The notes: generated from the letters alone by a model not told the origin. Positions 11,396-22,665 are shown, numbered from the stretch's first letter. The stretch: DNA of 64,000 nucleotides from Tenebrio molitor (GCF_963966145.1 NC_091047.1:13640001-13704000), one strand, 5' to 3'. A program made the numbers and translations.

Positions 11396-11600
11396 ATAGA
11401 ATATAGCCTAAGGGAGTCCGTTTTGGCTCAAGGACGTGAGGGTCGCGGGTTCGGTTCCGACCCAGGACGACATTAAAAAAAAAAGGCTATATTCTATCCC
11501 GTGATTCGGAAGTCACGTTAAGCCATTGGTCCCGGTCTATTGAGTTGGTCATCATGCCCCTCATAGATTTGTAAACCAGTCCTAGACTGTGAAACACATT
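11396..11600 (+). repeat. tRNA-like SINE relic
   Basis: An A-box-like TGGCTCAAGG (11424-11433) lies 14 nt before a B-box-like GGTTCGGTTCC (11448-11458), the internal RNA polymerase III promoter layout. An A-run follows, then a body (CCATTGGTCCCGG ... GTCATCATGCCCCTCATAG) resembling insect SINE bodies. A 13-bp inverted repeat, ATAGAATATAGCC (11396-11408) and GGCTATATTCTAT (11485-11497), brackets the tRNA-like head. It does not fold as a functional tRNA by eye. Confidence 0.5.
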
Positions 11601-12178
11601 TTTTTTTAATTAACCTCTTAAACGTTGAACCGATATTTGACATTGATATTTTTGAGATTTGACAGAAACATCACTTTCTGACCAAGAGATGCAAGTAATG
11701 ATTTTCCAACCAAAAGATGCAAGTGATGATTTTTCAACCAAGAGAAACCATTTTCAGAGAGCAGTGACGTATTTTCTAATCTAAATCAGGTTAAAAATAG
11801 GCATATTACAATAATGATTGCGAATAAAATTAATTAAAATTTTCATATAACTTGATAAAAATCGTCTTAATGGTCGGCCGCTTTGGCGGGGAAATTCAAT
11901 TTAAGAAACAACACGCGAACTTTGGTCCATAGTTGACTTTGACTAATTGTTTTTTTATTTTATGTTATAAATTTCACAACAAAGTACCAAATGATAGAAT
12001 TTTGTGAACTAAGAAAATCGGAACAAAATTATTCAACAGTCACTTAAAGTCCCAATACGTTTTGCGTAACGATGCTGAAATGCTTTGATGCCCTTGGAAA
12101 ATTATTTTCGCTTGTGCCTTCGTACATTCGTTTTAAAGACTATGTATTTCATTATCCAAATATGTAGTTATTTTCAGT
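11601..12178. other. Non-coding, AT-rich
   Basis: No gene is supported. A short direct repeat (AAGAGATGCAAGT / AAAAGATGCAAGT, about 11680-11730) is present. Confidence 0.45.
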
Positions 12179-12256
12179 AAGAGTGAGGAAGGCAAAGCTT
12201 TCGTTCACACTCCGCTTGGTGGACGATCAATTCCAGTGAACGAAAGCGGCCTTACT
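12179..12256. repeat. Short palindromic repeat
   Basis: Inverted arms GCTTTCGTTCAC and GTGAACGAAAGC, extended by AGAGTGAGG / CCTTACTCT, enclose a CpG-containing centre (ACTCCGCTTGGTGG). It resembles the other CpG-cored palindromes in the window. Confidence 0.5.
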
Positions 12257-12563
12257 CTAGAGTACTGTATTTGGTATTGTTCGATACCTCCTTAGAAAGC
12301 GAGTCTGTAACTGTGTATTCAGAATTTTAAATAAAAATAAATCACATAAAATAGACAATATAATTCATGTATCACGTGATCATGAATGATCCAATGAAAA
12401 CGCGTAAAAGTTCTTAGTTGCATGGCTATCACAGCGATTATAAAAAACAAAAAAAATATTTTCTTATTTACTTTCGTCGTTACGATTTTTGATTGAAATA
12501 AATTTGTCAATTTGACAAATAAATGAATAATTTTGTATTTCATTCATTATATTGTCTCATCGA

Positions 12564-12714
12564 ATATAACACGTGGTATGATTAATCATCGATGATATTA
12601 AATTCGTGAAATTGAAGCAGGACATTTCACTCGTCCTTCGGACTCGTGAAATCTCCAGCACAATTTCACTCATAATATCATCGATAATAATCATACCACT
12701 TGTTATATTATAGC
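12564..12714. repeat. CpG-cored palindromic repeat
   Basis: Arms of about 50 bp (ATATAACACGTGGTATGATT and its near-inverse AATCATACCACTTGTTATAT) enclose CACTCGTCCTTCGGACTCGT, itself a near palindrome. There is no coding capacity. It directly precedes the tyrosine-recombinase relic. Confidence 0.65.
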
Positions 12715-12746
12715 TGAAAATAAACAAAATTCTGTAACGTCAATAA

Positions 12747-12990
12747 AGTGGTCGTGTGCACATTGCCGAAATTGTAAAAATCGATGATGAAGAGTTATGT
12801 GTTTTTGATGATGTCCTGGAAGAGGCAAGTGCCGTGAGGTACCAAGTGTTGCCTAAAAAATCAAAATTAGGTACGTTCTCAGAAAAAATTTGAAACATTT
12901 ACGAGTGAATGAAAACCAGTAGTGAAAGACAGTGAGCGAAAAACGATGAGGGAAAGTGAACTGAACGGAAGAAAACTTCACCCACTGGTA
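12747..12990 (+). mobile_element. Tyrosine-recombinase element relic, N-terminal part
   Basis: A 48-codon open stretch (12747-12890) includes LEEASAVRYQVLPKKSK, resembling the N-terminal region of insect tyrosine-recombinase (Crypton/KIAA1958-like) proteins. It ends at a stop. The following non-coding block (about 12905-12985, with GTGAATGAAAACCAGT, GACAGTGAGCGAAAAACGAT and CCCACTGGTAACT) recurs after the second relic at 63296-63372, tying both fragments to one element family. Family assignment is by motif memory and needs a profile search. Confidence 0.4.
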
Positions 12991-14071
12991 ACTATGAATG
13001 GACTCACTTTCTAGGAAGGTATCCAACAAAAATACCATGTGTCAATACTTTGAATCCGACATTATTAGCAGCTTTGGAAATTCAATTATTGTAGACTAGA
13101 GGGTTGCACGAATTACGGTCGCTTATACTCTGACTGGAAAGATTACATTAAAGATACACCGGGTGTCCAACCGAAACGTCTGGATGGGTGTACATTTGGT
13201 GTCTTTAAAGTTACAATTTTAAAATTTTAGAATATGAGTCAGTTAATAGGGGGATGTAAGTACAGTTATCATATCATTACTCTGGTCCCAGCCGCCTCCA
13301 CCTACCCACACTTCAAAATTTTAATGAGTTTACATTGTAAATGACGATTTATGAAAGAACTTTTTTTGTATCTGTATAAAAAAAGTGATAGGTAGAAAGA
13401 AAATTTTTTTACTCACTTTCACTCTGAAGTTTACAAAATTGAATATTTTTATCGATATACCTTAAAATATTAGGTGTAAAAAGATTTATTTCTGTATTAT
13501 ATCGAATCCATTGCGAACTAAAACTATTCACATCATTTTAATCTTATAGCGGATGTTTCAGCTTTGCTACCAATAATATAATAACTACAATTTACATCAT
13601 GTGTTTTTATATGCAAGTTTATTTTCTGAAACTAAACAACTAGCTTTATAAACTTTATATTAGTATCTACAACAGTAAAAGTTAATAACAAACGTGGAAT
13701 TTTCCTAAATAAATCAAAATTGAAAAGATTGGTTTTTACACATCGGTTATTTTGACAAAATCATCACTATTTAACAGTAGTTACTAATCTAATCATATTT
13801 ATATTCTACCTTGTTATTTCTAAATTTATATCATCCTTTATCAACTTAACAACTGTAACCGGAATACTTTAAATAATAAGGGACAGTTTTTAAGTGGCAG
13901 TAAGGTTTATTATTCATATTGAGCAAATAAATCGAACTTATTAAACGTTTAATTCATATTCATTTTTATCATTGAATATAACATTAATAATTCATTAACC
14001 CTCTTAAGAAAACATGATTATACGATAACAAGGTTTACTTATTGCAAAATTATAATTTCCGGATGCCTATA
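12991..14071. other. Non-coding, AT-rich
   Basis: No gene is supported. A single MITE-like end (CACCGGGTGTCCAACCG, about 13157) has no visible partner. Confidence 0.45.
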
Positions 14072-14505
14072 CAGGGTTATTCACCGCAGAGTTCCCGCGA
14101 AAATTTAATTTTATGCAACAAAAAATACAGGTTAAAACAGCGCCAGCGCCAGTGCTTTGATTTAATTTTAAATAATTTACAATCCATGATGGCACCATAT
14201 TGTCAATTATTTTAGTGTCTGATGTCAGTTTTTACGCGATTTTATCATGAACGATGAAAAAACAGACATGATTTTGATCTTTAGTGAGTGGTGTAAAAAT
14301 ATTGTTCAAGCTGCACATGTTTACCCTCAAAACATTGAATTTTTCCAATATTTCTTCTCATATAACCTTACATAGAGAATAAAATATCAATGTTGACTTT
14401 TAAATGAAACTAGATAGCTTGATTCCTTATTTATAAAACGTTAAACATGGTATCTAACAATTTGAGCTTTTGTATTGTATAACATTAAATTTTCGCGGGA
14501 ACTCT
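14072..14505. repeat. Degenerate inverted-repeat element
   Basis: CAGGGTTATTCACCGCAGAG at the left edge (TA at 14070-14071) is followed by GTTCCCGCGAAAATTTAATT, whose inverse AATTAAATTTTCGCGGGAAC is nearly matched at 14483-14502. The right terminus is not intact. Its right half overlaps the inverted repeat 14402-14805. Confidence 0.5.
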
Positions 14506-14805
14506 ATATTTATATTAGGTAATGCATGAAGTACATAATATTTTTGTTTTACAATACAAAAATTTCCGATAATATTGCGGAATCTGCGAATGCTTGCAGC
14601 GTTTCCACGTTGCATGGCAAGGGAAATCCTCTCGAAAAGGAATTTCTTTGATTTTGAATCGCGGATTCCGCAATAAGTCGGTTTCCGATGATATTATTAT
14701 TCATATTAAGTATATTACATTAAATACACAAAATACTAAAAGCTCAAATTGCTAGATACCATGTTTAACGTTTTACAAATAAGGAATCAAACTAGTTTCA
14801 TTTAA
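14402..14805. repeat. Inverted repeat with about 70-bp arms
   Basis: The arms 14402-14475 and 14736-14805 are inverted copies (for example CCTTATTTATAAAACGTTAA against TTAACGTTTTACAAATAAGG). The interior holds the small MITE at 14575-14673. Confidence 0.6.
14575..14673. repeat. 99-bp MITE
   Basis: The ends TTGCGGAATCTGCGA and TCGCGGATTCCGCAA are inverted repeats with TA at 14573-14574 and 14674-14675. It is nested inside the 14402-14805 inverted repeat. Confidence 0.6.
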
Positions 14806-15305
14806 ATAATATTATTATTTATATTAACTAATATGACTAACAAGCAATTTAAATGTACTGAAAAACAGATGATTATTATTACTCTATAATTTTAATACTT
14901 AAATTATTTAAAGTCACATCAGATTTATAAAACTTGTGAACGAATTTCTACACGGTGGTAAATTTTTATTGCCACATTAACATTTTATTGGCGATTATAA
15001 ATTTATTAAAAAAATCACTTCATATGCACGTTGTACTTATTACGGCTATAAAATGACTTCAGTCCAGTATACAAGATTCCCCATGGATTTCTAAGAATAA
15101 ACCAATGCTGAAAAGTGTAGGTAAATAATTAGAAGTATTTCATTATATGTTTTATAAAACGTAGTTATCCTCAAAACGGTTAAAAATCTGTGACACATTT
15201 TAAGTTTTCAAATAGTTATTTGTTATAATTTTTTAAAGTCATCAAACTCATTTCTAGTAATATGAATAAAATGGTCACTACAATAACCGAAAACCCAATA
15301 AAATG
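14806..15305. other. Non-coding, AT-rich
   Basis: No gene or clear repeat was seen. Confidence 0.5.
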
Positions 15306-15307
15306 TA

Positions 15308-15895
15308 CAAAGTGTCTATGAAAAAATGTATATCAAGAGTCCTGTGGAATTGTGAGGCTTTATAATTTTATTGTGTTGAACTTTCTCGAACTGTAAACTG
15401 TCAAATATAAAATTATTAAATTTTACTGTCAGTTGTAAGTTCAACGTCTTAGTTGTTTTTTGCTTGTGATTTCTTCAGTTTTTCTACATTCTAATTACTT
15501 TTCATCTTACAACAGTATTTATTAAAAACCTGTCATTAATGGACTTACTGTCGCGAGCAATAAATTTTGGTCGTGAATGTCATTTCAAAATTTGGTTAGA
15601 TTGTCACAAATTTAAAAATTTCCCCTGTCTGATTATGTCCATGTCAACAAAGTGTCAAAAAATGAGAAAAGAATGACAATTAATGTCATACAACGTGATG
15701 ATAGGTTATGGTATTTACAATGGAACATTTTCGATTGCGTCAAAGAATGACCTTGACGATCAAAATTTATTGCTCGCGACTGTACATAATCTCTGTTCTA
15801 CTTGGTACCACAATATGCTACACAGCAGCAAAAATCCAATATACATATTCGAATTCCACAGGACTCTTGATATACGTTCTTTAACAGACACTTTG
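15308..15895. repeat. TA-flanked MITE, outer (CAAAGTGTCT family)
   Basis: Ends CAAAGTGTCT and AGACACTTTG, plus inner inverted blocks TATATCAAGAGTCCTGTGGA / TCCACAGGACTCTTGATATA, are bounded by TA at 15306-15307 and 15896-15897. The right third recurs at 50159-50247. It is interrupted by the 15548-15782 element. Confidence 0.7.
15548..15782. repeat. TA-flanked MITE nested in 15308-15895
   Basis: CTGTCGCGAGCAATAAATTT at the left and AAATTTATTGCTCGCGACTG at the right are inverted repeats, with TA at 15546-15547 and 15783-15784. It is 235 bp and non-coding; the small frame at 15683-15904 crosses its right end and is not a gene. Confidence 0.75.
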
Positions 15896-15897
15896 TA

Positions 15898-16927
15898 CCA
15901 ATGACAATTCAGCAACTTTAAATTAAAAATAATTTTAATAATTTTTTATAGGAAAATATAACCCAGTTTCCATCTGATCTACCACATCTGTGTTTCCCAA
16001 AGTGTGGATCACTACCTTCAAGGGTTCATTAACGGGTGATAAAAAACATAAATTGGAATGTACTATGGAGTCAAATATAAATTTTGTATTTGGCTAGCCG
16101 AAAATGAGATAATTTCCAAGAAAGATTCGACATATTTCTATATTGCAAGTGATACCAAATATTAATGCATTAACAATAAGCTCGGAGTGTGTTTGATTTT
16201 CTTTAAAAAAAAACTACACTACCTGAAAAAAAAAGTTTTCAAGTTTCCCTTGGCAGATATTTTGATTTTTTTTTATAATTGTCATGATCCTTGCCAATTT
16301 AGGTTTTTCCGAGAGAGATTTTAAGTAGATATTTTACCTCTGATTATTATCATAACTATTCTTATTTTATTATTTTTGCCAACCTATCATTTTCAGAAGT
16401 GGACCCCCCATATTTCCGTTGCACTTAAAGTTATATTCCACATATGTACTCGTAATTTGTATTAAAAAACCCAGGATTCTGCTGCAATCTTTTAATGTAA
16501 GGGAGAGGCAGCGAGAAAATTTCTTACAAAAGGTGTTCATGCTGTCAAAAAGTTCACTACTAGATGAACGAGTTAGTCCAAAATTCAACTACGAGTAGAT
16601 ATACAGATATACACATTAAGTGGTGTAAATATGTATAATGCCAACATAATAATTTACATAGTAATATCGATATGTAAATAGGTACCTTACAGATTAATCT
16701 GAAAGTAATCCTTTATGTAAAAGTACCTACTTAATATAAGAGTTATCAGCATTAAATTACATTGTTAAATATTGTTTGGAATTAAGTCTAACAAAAATAT
16801 CATAAAGGTGATTATCTAATTCATTATAAAATTAAATTTTAATAAATAAAGTTTGATGCCCCACTTTTTTTGCTTACAATAGTAGTTAGCGAACCACTCG
16901 GAAATTTTATCCTTCATCATCATCATC
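15898..16927. other. Non-coding, AT-rich
   Basis: No gene is supported. A short CATCATCATCATC run precedes the next MITE. Confidence 0.5.
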
Positions 16928-16929
16928 TA

Positions 16930-17403
16930 CAGGGTGTAACAGAAAAAAGTGTATTTATTTTAACTGGTAATAGGACTCACCTATACTACAACTTTTCTAA
17001 ATATGTAATTATTTTTTCGAAAGCAAATTCTGAAGGGTTTTAAAAATTAATCTAAATTTACTAAAAATTTGCTTACCCGCCTATGGAACGATTTTAATCT
17101 AACTACATTTAATAAAGAAACAAAACAAACAGCAGTAATAAAAAAAAACAAACGAAAGTGAAACCATTTTATTCATCAAATGCAATATCTACGAAGGAAA
17201 CAAAAACATTCAGCTTTTAGGATTCCTCTTTAAAAAAGTTTTCAGATTTATAAAATTGCATTCAACGTGAACGGCACGTCAAAATAAAGGGGGGCAAATG
17301 GCAATTCAATTTTGCAAATTTCAAAAAACTTTATTTAGAAAAGTTGTAATTGATAAGTACTATTACCGGTTAAAATAAATGCACTTTTTTCTGTTACACC
17401 CGG
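16930..17403. repeat. TA-flanked MITE (CAGGGTGTAACAG family)
   Basis: The termini CAGGGTGTAACAGAAAAAAG and CTTTTTTCTGTTACACCCGG (near-inverse) have TA at 16928-16929 and 17404-17405. Subterminal inverted blocks continue inward (TTTTAACTGGTAATAG / CTATTACCGGTTAAAA). The subterminal block is shared with the MITE at 40090-40558, so the two families are related. Confidence 0.75.
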
Positions 17404-17405
17404 TA

Positions 17406-18003
17406 TAGAGAATGTTATTTAAAAATAGAAAAGTATTGAGTTTTAAAATAATTTAATTGATGTTGTAATCACTTATAATATTCTTATATAGTATTCTCAA
17501 GCGTGGGGGACATGAGTGAGAACACCAAAAAAATAGTCTACTTAACTTTGGCTAAGAGTTGTATTTGAGGGACTATTCAACGAACAAAATTTATAATAAA
17601 TATTCGAATATTCCTGATAATCATCACTACCGAAAATAACGGATAATTTTCACATGTGATGAATAATCAGGAAGTTTCGTTCTGATTGGTCAAGAAATGA
17701 CAAGTTGTGAATTTTTATTGGAGAATTTGATGTGAGTTGAATAGTCATCAAAAGCATTCTAACTCAAATTGAAACATGTGATTGAAAAATATCAATTCTA
17801 GGTTTTTATCAAATCTAGTGTTAAGAAGATGATTTATTCAAAGAACGATATTTTGGGTACTGTTTAGTTTAATGAGTATTTAAAGATTAAACTAAACCAG
17901 AAAATCGCATTCATATCGCATTCATGAATCTACTATCCAATGAGAAAGCTACGTTATTACCATGGATACATAAAATATTTCCTGAAATAGGTAGAAAGAA
18001 AAA
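17406..18003. other. Non-coding, AT-rich
   Basis: No gene was seen; a loose inverted pair around 17610-17685 (TTCCTGATAATCATCA / TGATGAATAATCAGGAA) may be another small element. Confidence 0.4.
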
Positions 18004-18005
18004 TA

Positions 18006-18241
18006 ACCGGTGACTATTAAAATTTTGACTTAGGATTGGCTATGGATCATTCTTTGTTTTCAGTTGCACCTTAGACACTGCCAAGTTTGACATTTCAATA
18101 AATGTTTTTTCTCTTAATTTGGTTATGTTTCAATTGTACTGACTGGCATTTGTCGTTTGTTCTTGCGTGTGTCTAAAGTAACAGAAAAAATAAAAACTCG
18201 TTCAAAGCCAACTCCCAGTGAAAATTTTAATAGTCACCCGT
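18006..18241. repeat. TA-flanked MITE
   Basis: ACCGGTGACTATTAAAATTT and AAATTTTAATAGTCACCCGT are near-perfect inverted ends with TA at 18004-18005 and 18242-18243. It is 236 bp and non-coding. Confidence 0.75.
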
Positions 18242-18252
18242 TATTTCCAGTA

Positions 18253-18456
18253 TCGGGCGTTCAAATGAAATTCTGGGCTGAGTAGGCGTTGGAAAAATTA
18301 AACCGTTTAGAACAGTGTAAAGTTTCAATTTCAAATTGTTGGTTCTAAATTTTAGGTTAGCTGTCAACATGCTCCAATTAATCTACGCTTTAAAAAAGCA
18401 CAACAATTGACGGTGTCCAACGCCTTCGCAGCCCAGGATTTCATTTGAACGCGCGA
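18253..18456. repeat. TA-flanked MITE
   Basis: TCGGGCGTTCAAATGAAATT and its inverse AATTTCATTTGAACGCCCGA (one or two mismatches at the right end) are terminal repeats; the inner blocks GGCGTTGGA / TCCAACGCC continue the symmetry. TA lies at 18251-18252 and 18457-18458. It sits 11 bp from the previous MITE. Confidence 0.75.
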
Positions 18457-18458
18457 TA

Positions 18459-20295
18459 TAACAAAAAATGCTAAATTTTTATTCAAATTCAACGAATGAA
18501 CAAATCAGAGATTTTTCTTAAACGCAAAGCAGAACATAAAATAAAGATCAAATTTCCAAAAAATGAAAATGACAAAAGAAAAACAGAAAAATCGTACATT
18601 GAATTTTATGATGAAACAAAAATGAAAACAAAATTAATTAAGGTATGGACATAACTTGTGTAAGAAACAAAAATAAAAAAAATAGAAATAGAAGTATTAA
18701 ACTATTTCCTTGTTAACTTGCTTGCAATTTTTCGACGTCCTCCACGCCCATCTTCTTACACGTGTCGAAAATGCATTGTGCGATTTATTATCTATAAGGC
18801 ACCAACATATACAGGTTATCCACTTACACTAGGATAAGGGCCCAAACCATCAGCTTTTCTGTAAGTCCAAACATTAAATGTCACTTGTAATTTAATGACA
18901 CTACCATTCCCGTAAGAAAATTGATGCATTCGCGTGAGTTTATGTGTTAAAAGAGAGGGTTATACGGGTTGTGCACGTTACTGTTTGTGCAGGTGAAGTA
19001 ACTGCTGTATTCATAACGCGAATTAAACGACATTGTGGTCATTCTATCGCCTCAAACATCTTAAATTATGCGCAAAATTTACATAAACATGGGCTTAATT
19101 AATTCTTTTCCAGATTTCATAAATTTGTACTACCAGCACCGCTTTTAACTTGATACGTATGTGCACAGATTTTTCGCCGCATCTGTATGTTTGATTGATT
19201 TATAGTACCTACATATTTACGTAACCATTGCTCTTAAAAACTTAATTATAATTTATAACCAGAAAATTTATCAAAATTATATTAATAAAAAATCTGCAGT
19301 CTAAAAAAAAACTTAATAATTTTTTACGTTCTAGTTCTTCAATCTTAATAAATTCCCATGAAAGTTCAGTACGAGTAGTTTAGAAGTACAGTTGAAACAT
19401 CATCGTCTTGTTTATTAAACAATAAACAATATTATTTTATTATGGTTATTTATTATTATTGGTGTTATTAGATAACTTTAATTTTGTCTATTTTGTACAT
19501 CTTTTGAATGTCTGCACATTTACAGAAAAGCATGTTGCTACTAGTGACACATAGGCAAATTTGAATTCTACTCCATTATTTTTACTATTAGAGCATTTGC
19601 CCGCATAAAATATACGACCATAAAACACCAAGAATGATCACTAGAGTTTACGACTGTTAGGTACGGGCTATTTATAAGACAATTTAAATTTCTTTTTGAC
19701 ATAATTGAAAAGCAAAAGTTATAAGAAAATGAAATTATAATCAAATTAAAGGGTGACTAAGATGGTCTTTTACTGCAAAAATGCTATATACTAAAAGGAT
19801 AATGTTATGGGGATTAAATTTTGCTTTGTTCAACTAATAAAAAACATATCATAATTTTTTTTTAAACCACTTAGATAATTATTTTGCAAGATCAATATGT
19901 CATGTGATAACTTTTATCTTTTACTCCACGAGTTCATTCTCATTTTATTCATAACTTAATTAAATTAAATAAAAAATAAAAATATAACAAAGAGAAGTTT
20001 TCATTAAGCTGAGGTAAAAATAAAAATGAAAAATAGAATCATTCTTTATTTTTATGAGTGTTCATTTTCTGTAATTATATCAAGTGACGTAGATCCAAAG
20101 TAGCAACGCTTAAACACTTTTTAACTACATATTCCAGTATTATTGTAGAGCAACTCAACATTTAGCTTTAATGATTAGTAATTTAAATATCTCAAATTTT
20201 TAGGGATTTTACTTAAAATTTTCTTATTACATTTTAAAAAAATATTAGAACAAATTAATTTTCTTTGGCTATTAAGAAAACTCAATTACGGCAGA
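18459..20295. other. Non-coding, AT-rich
   Basis: No gene is supported; a long A-rich tract runs from 18470 to 18720. Confidence 0.5.
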
Positions 20296-20297
20296 TA

Positions 20298-20787
20298 TCC
20301 CGGATGACTTTTAATAATTGAGACAAATTTAGGGGGTTGGCACTTTTGAATAATTGGTACGCCTAGTCATTTGTCAAAGAGTTCTCTATTGATTCGCTTT
20401 CTAGGTTAAGATTCTCGAAATTGATAATAACAATCTGATTTACTTTGACTTTTGAACTGTCATATTTGAATTTGACAGTCAAGTGTAGCAATATACCGGG
20501 TGATCAAGAAGGACTGTTTAAGTTGGCAGTACAATTAAGGAAAATTTTTAATTCGGTTATTTATAAAACTGCAACCAGATATGTTTTGTTGGTTTATTTG
20601 ACAAATATCTGATGTAGGTATAGCATTAACAACGACAAACCATCAACAACCGAAAGTTACTCATGTTATACGATTTAAAATACAATTCAGTGTTACCAAC
20701 TTAAACAGTCCTTCTTGATCACCCCGTAGAATCCTAAATGTGTTGCCAACCGAACAAAAATAATTTCGATCATTAAAAGTCACCCGG
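20298..20787. repeat. TA-flanked MITE, outer
   Basis: The left end TCCCGGATGACTTTTAAT and right end ATTAAAAGTCACCCGG are inverted, with TA at 20296-20297 and 20788-20789. It carries the 20496-20726 element inside. Confidence 0.65.
20496..20726. repeat. TA-flanked MITE nested in 20298-20787
   Basis: CCGGGTGATCAAGAAGGACT and AGTCCTTCTTGATCACCCCG are inverted ends extending about 30 bp, with TA at 20494-20495 and 20727-20728. A partial relative starts at 32780. Confidence 0.8.
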
Positions 20788-20789
20788 TA

Positions 20790-22497
20790 TTTTGGAGCAT
20801 AAGACGTATAAAATTTAGTACAATTTCACTTTAAATTTCGTAATTTAAAATTCTAATGACTGTAAAATAGTTGATTTATTTTTTTATGTCTGAAGTACTT
20901 AATGGAAAATATGGTTTTATTACTTATTAACAATTCGTAGAACACTGATGTGTCAAAATTGCACACAAGATAACTAATTAACACCGCTAATTAAATTTTT
21001 TATAAGCGAAAATTGTTTTGGTAACAAATGTTTTCTTTTATTAAATAAGTAGGATTAGTGATCGGAATGGCACAAACTGAGTGCAATAAAAACAGGAAGA
21101 AAGATATTCTTACAGATAAATTGCGTCAGGTATGAATTGCAATTTTTATGTAATTAATAATTTCGCAAAAATATGAACGAAAATGTCATTCACGACCAAA
21201 CAAATTGAAAATACATATACCTTACAAAGTTGGAAAATTACACAATGAATAATTTAAAAATTTGTATATCTTAAGCGACGGCGTCTGCAGAAAAATCTAG
21301 TTTTAATACCTTGTCATAGAGAAGTAAAACTCAATTTTGGTGTAAAACTTATGAATCTCATTCGCAAGTATTTTGGGCACTCTGCCTTATGTAACTACAC
21401 TTGAAGAATTACATTGTTTATTTTATGTATGCATGTATGCATTTTAATAATTATTATTATTTTCATTAAAAAAAATGGAAAATTGTAATTTTTTAGAATG
21501 AAAACATTGTGTTAGATTGGATCACGAGTTTTCTTATTGTTTCGATAATTAAAGAAAAAACAGGACACGTTTACTCTGAAAAATATATTTAGTAATTAAA
21601 TAAAAAAATACCTTCTTAAATTGGTATCACATATTAAGGTATAATGTTATTTTATTTATTTATTTTTGCGGTTACTGTTAAATGCATTCTAATATGTGGC
21701 ATATCGTTGGAATCAGAAAAATAATCTCTTTCAATATCATGATAAAAAATAATATGTACCAAGCTATTTGAAAAAACAAAGTTGACTATCATCTGACCTT
21801 GAATGACTTTTTGGAAAAAAGTTAATGTATGTTGTGCTTATAGTGATTTTAAAGTGATTTATTCCAGTTTTTGTTTTATTTAAATTGACCCATAAATAAC
21901 AGAGATATAGCTTGCGGCGTTTTTTAGGACGCACCTGTACATATGTATAAATGTGTACATGTTGTAACTTATTATTAGAATTAAAAAGTTAATAATAAGC
22001 ACACAAGAATTTTACTTTGAGAATATCTACATCAGTCAGAAAAATACAAATATGTAGGTACCTATAACATTTAAAGATGCCAGAATTTTTCGATCATTGG
22101 CCCTCATTACATTAAAAATTATTATAAAATTTAGAGAATGAGAAAAGAGTGAACATTAACACCAAGAATAATTTTATAAATTGTCCAGAATCTGTGGACC
22201 GAATATCTAACGTGTATAAATTTGTCAGCAATCGATTTTCGAAAAATAAAACAAATTCTAAAAATAAAAAAATTAAAGAAATTACAACTGGTAGTGACAA
22301 TGATATCTTGATAATAAAAATAGGATGGCTTCAAAACTCAATGACAAAAAGAGCATGTACAAACAAGTAGGGCATTTTTAAAAATATGTCCATATTTTAA
22401 AATATACATACTTTTAAATTATGTTTTTGTAATTCCAAATAAAATTGAAAAAATTTGATGGTGGTAAAGAGCGTGTCACTTTTGATAAAACATGTAC
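20790..22497. other. Non-coding, AT-rich
   Basis: No gene was seen; if the minus-strand gene model is right this belongs to its first intron. Confidence 0.45.
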
Positions 22498-22665
22498 CTG
22501 AAGCGTGTCGACGAAGTCCTGAAACGGCAGGTAGTCCGGTCGGCACCGTCGTTGCCCTCGTCGAAGGCGATTTAACAGGACGACGACGACACAGTTGGCG
22601 TAACGGCGTGCGACGTCCACGCTACTGGTGTCAGCGGTCACTTCTGTCGGTCTTCTCCGAGGCAT
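22498..22665 (-). CDS. Candidate first coding exon, unknown protein
   Basis: On the minus strand an ATG at 22665 opens 56 codons and ends exactly at CAG|GTACAT, an acceptable though not strong splice donor. The block is markedly GC- and CpG-rich in AT-rich surroundings, and third codon positions are mostly G or C (runs of GTC, CGA, GAC), as expected for real coding sequence. The predicted start is MPRRRPTEVTADTSS, followed by a short Val/Leu-rich run and an Arg-rich stretch, ending DYLPFQDFVDTLQ. I do not recognise the family. The exon length is a multiple of three, compatible in phase with the microexon at 5792-5830. The antisense frame is also partly open, so strand is not certain. Confidence 0.35.

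Noticed and set aside
11396..11500. Functional tRNA gene
   Set aside because: Only A/B-box similarity is present; acceptor and anticodon arms do not pair by eye.
13155..13300. MITE-like end CACCGGGTGTCC
   Set aside because: No inverted partner was found within reach.
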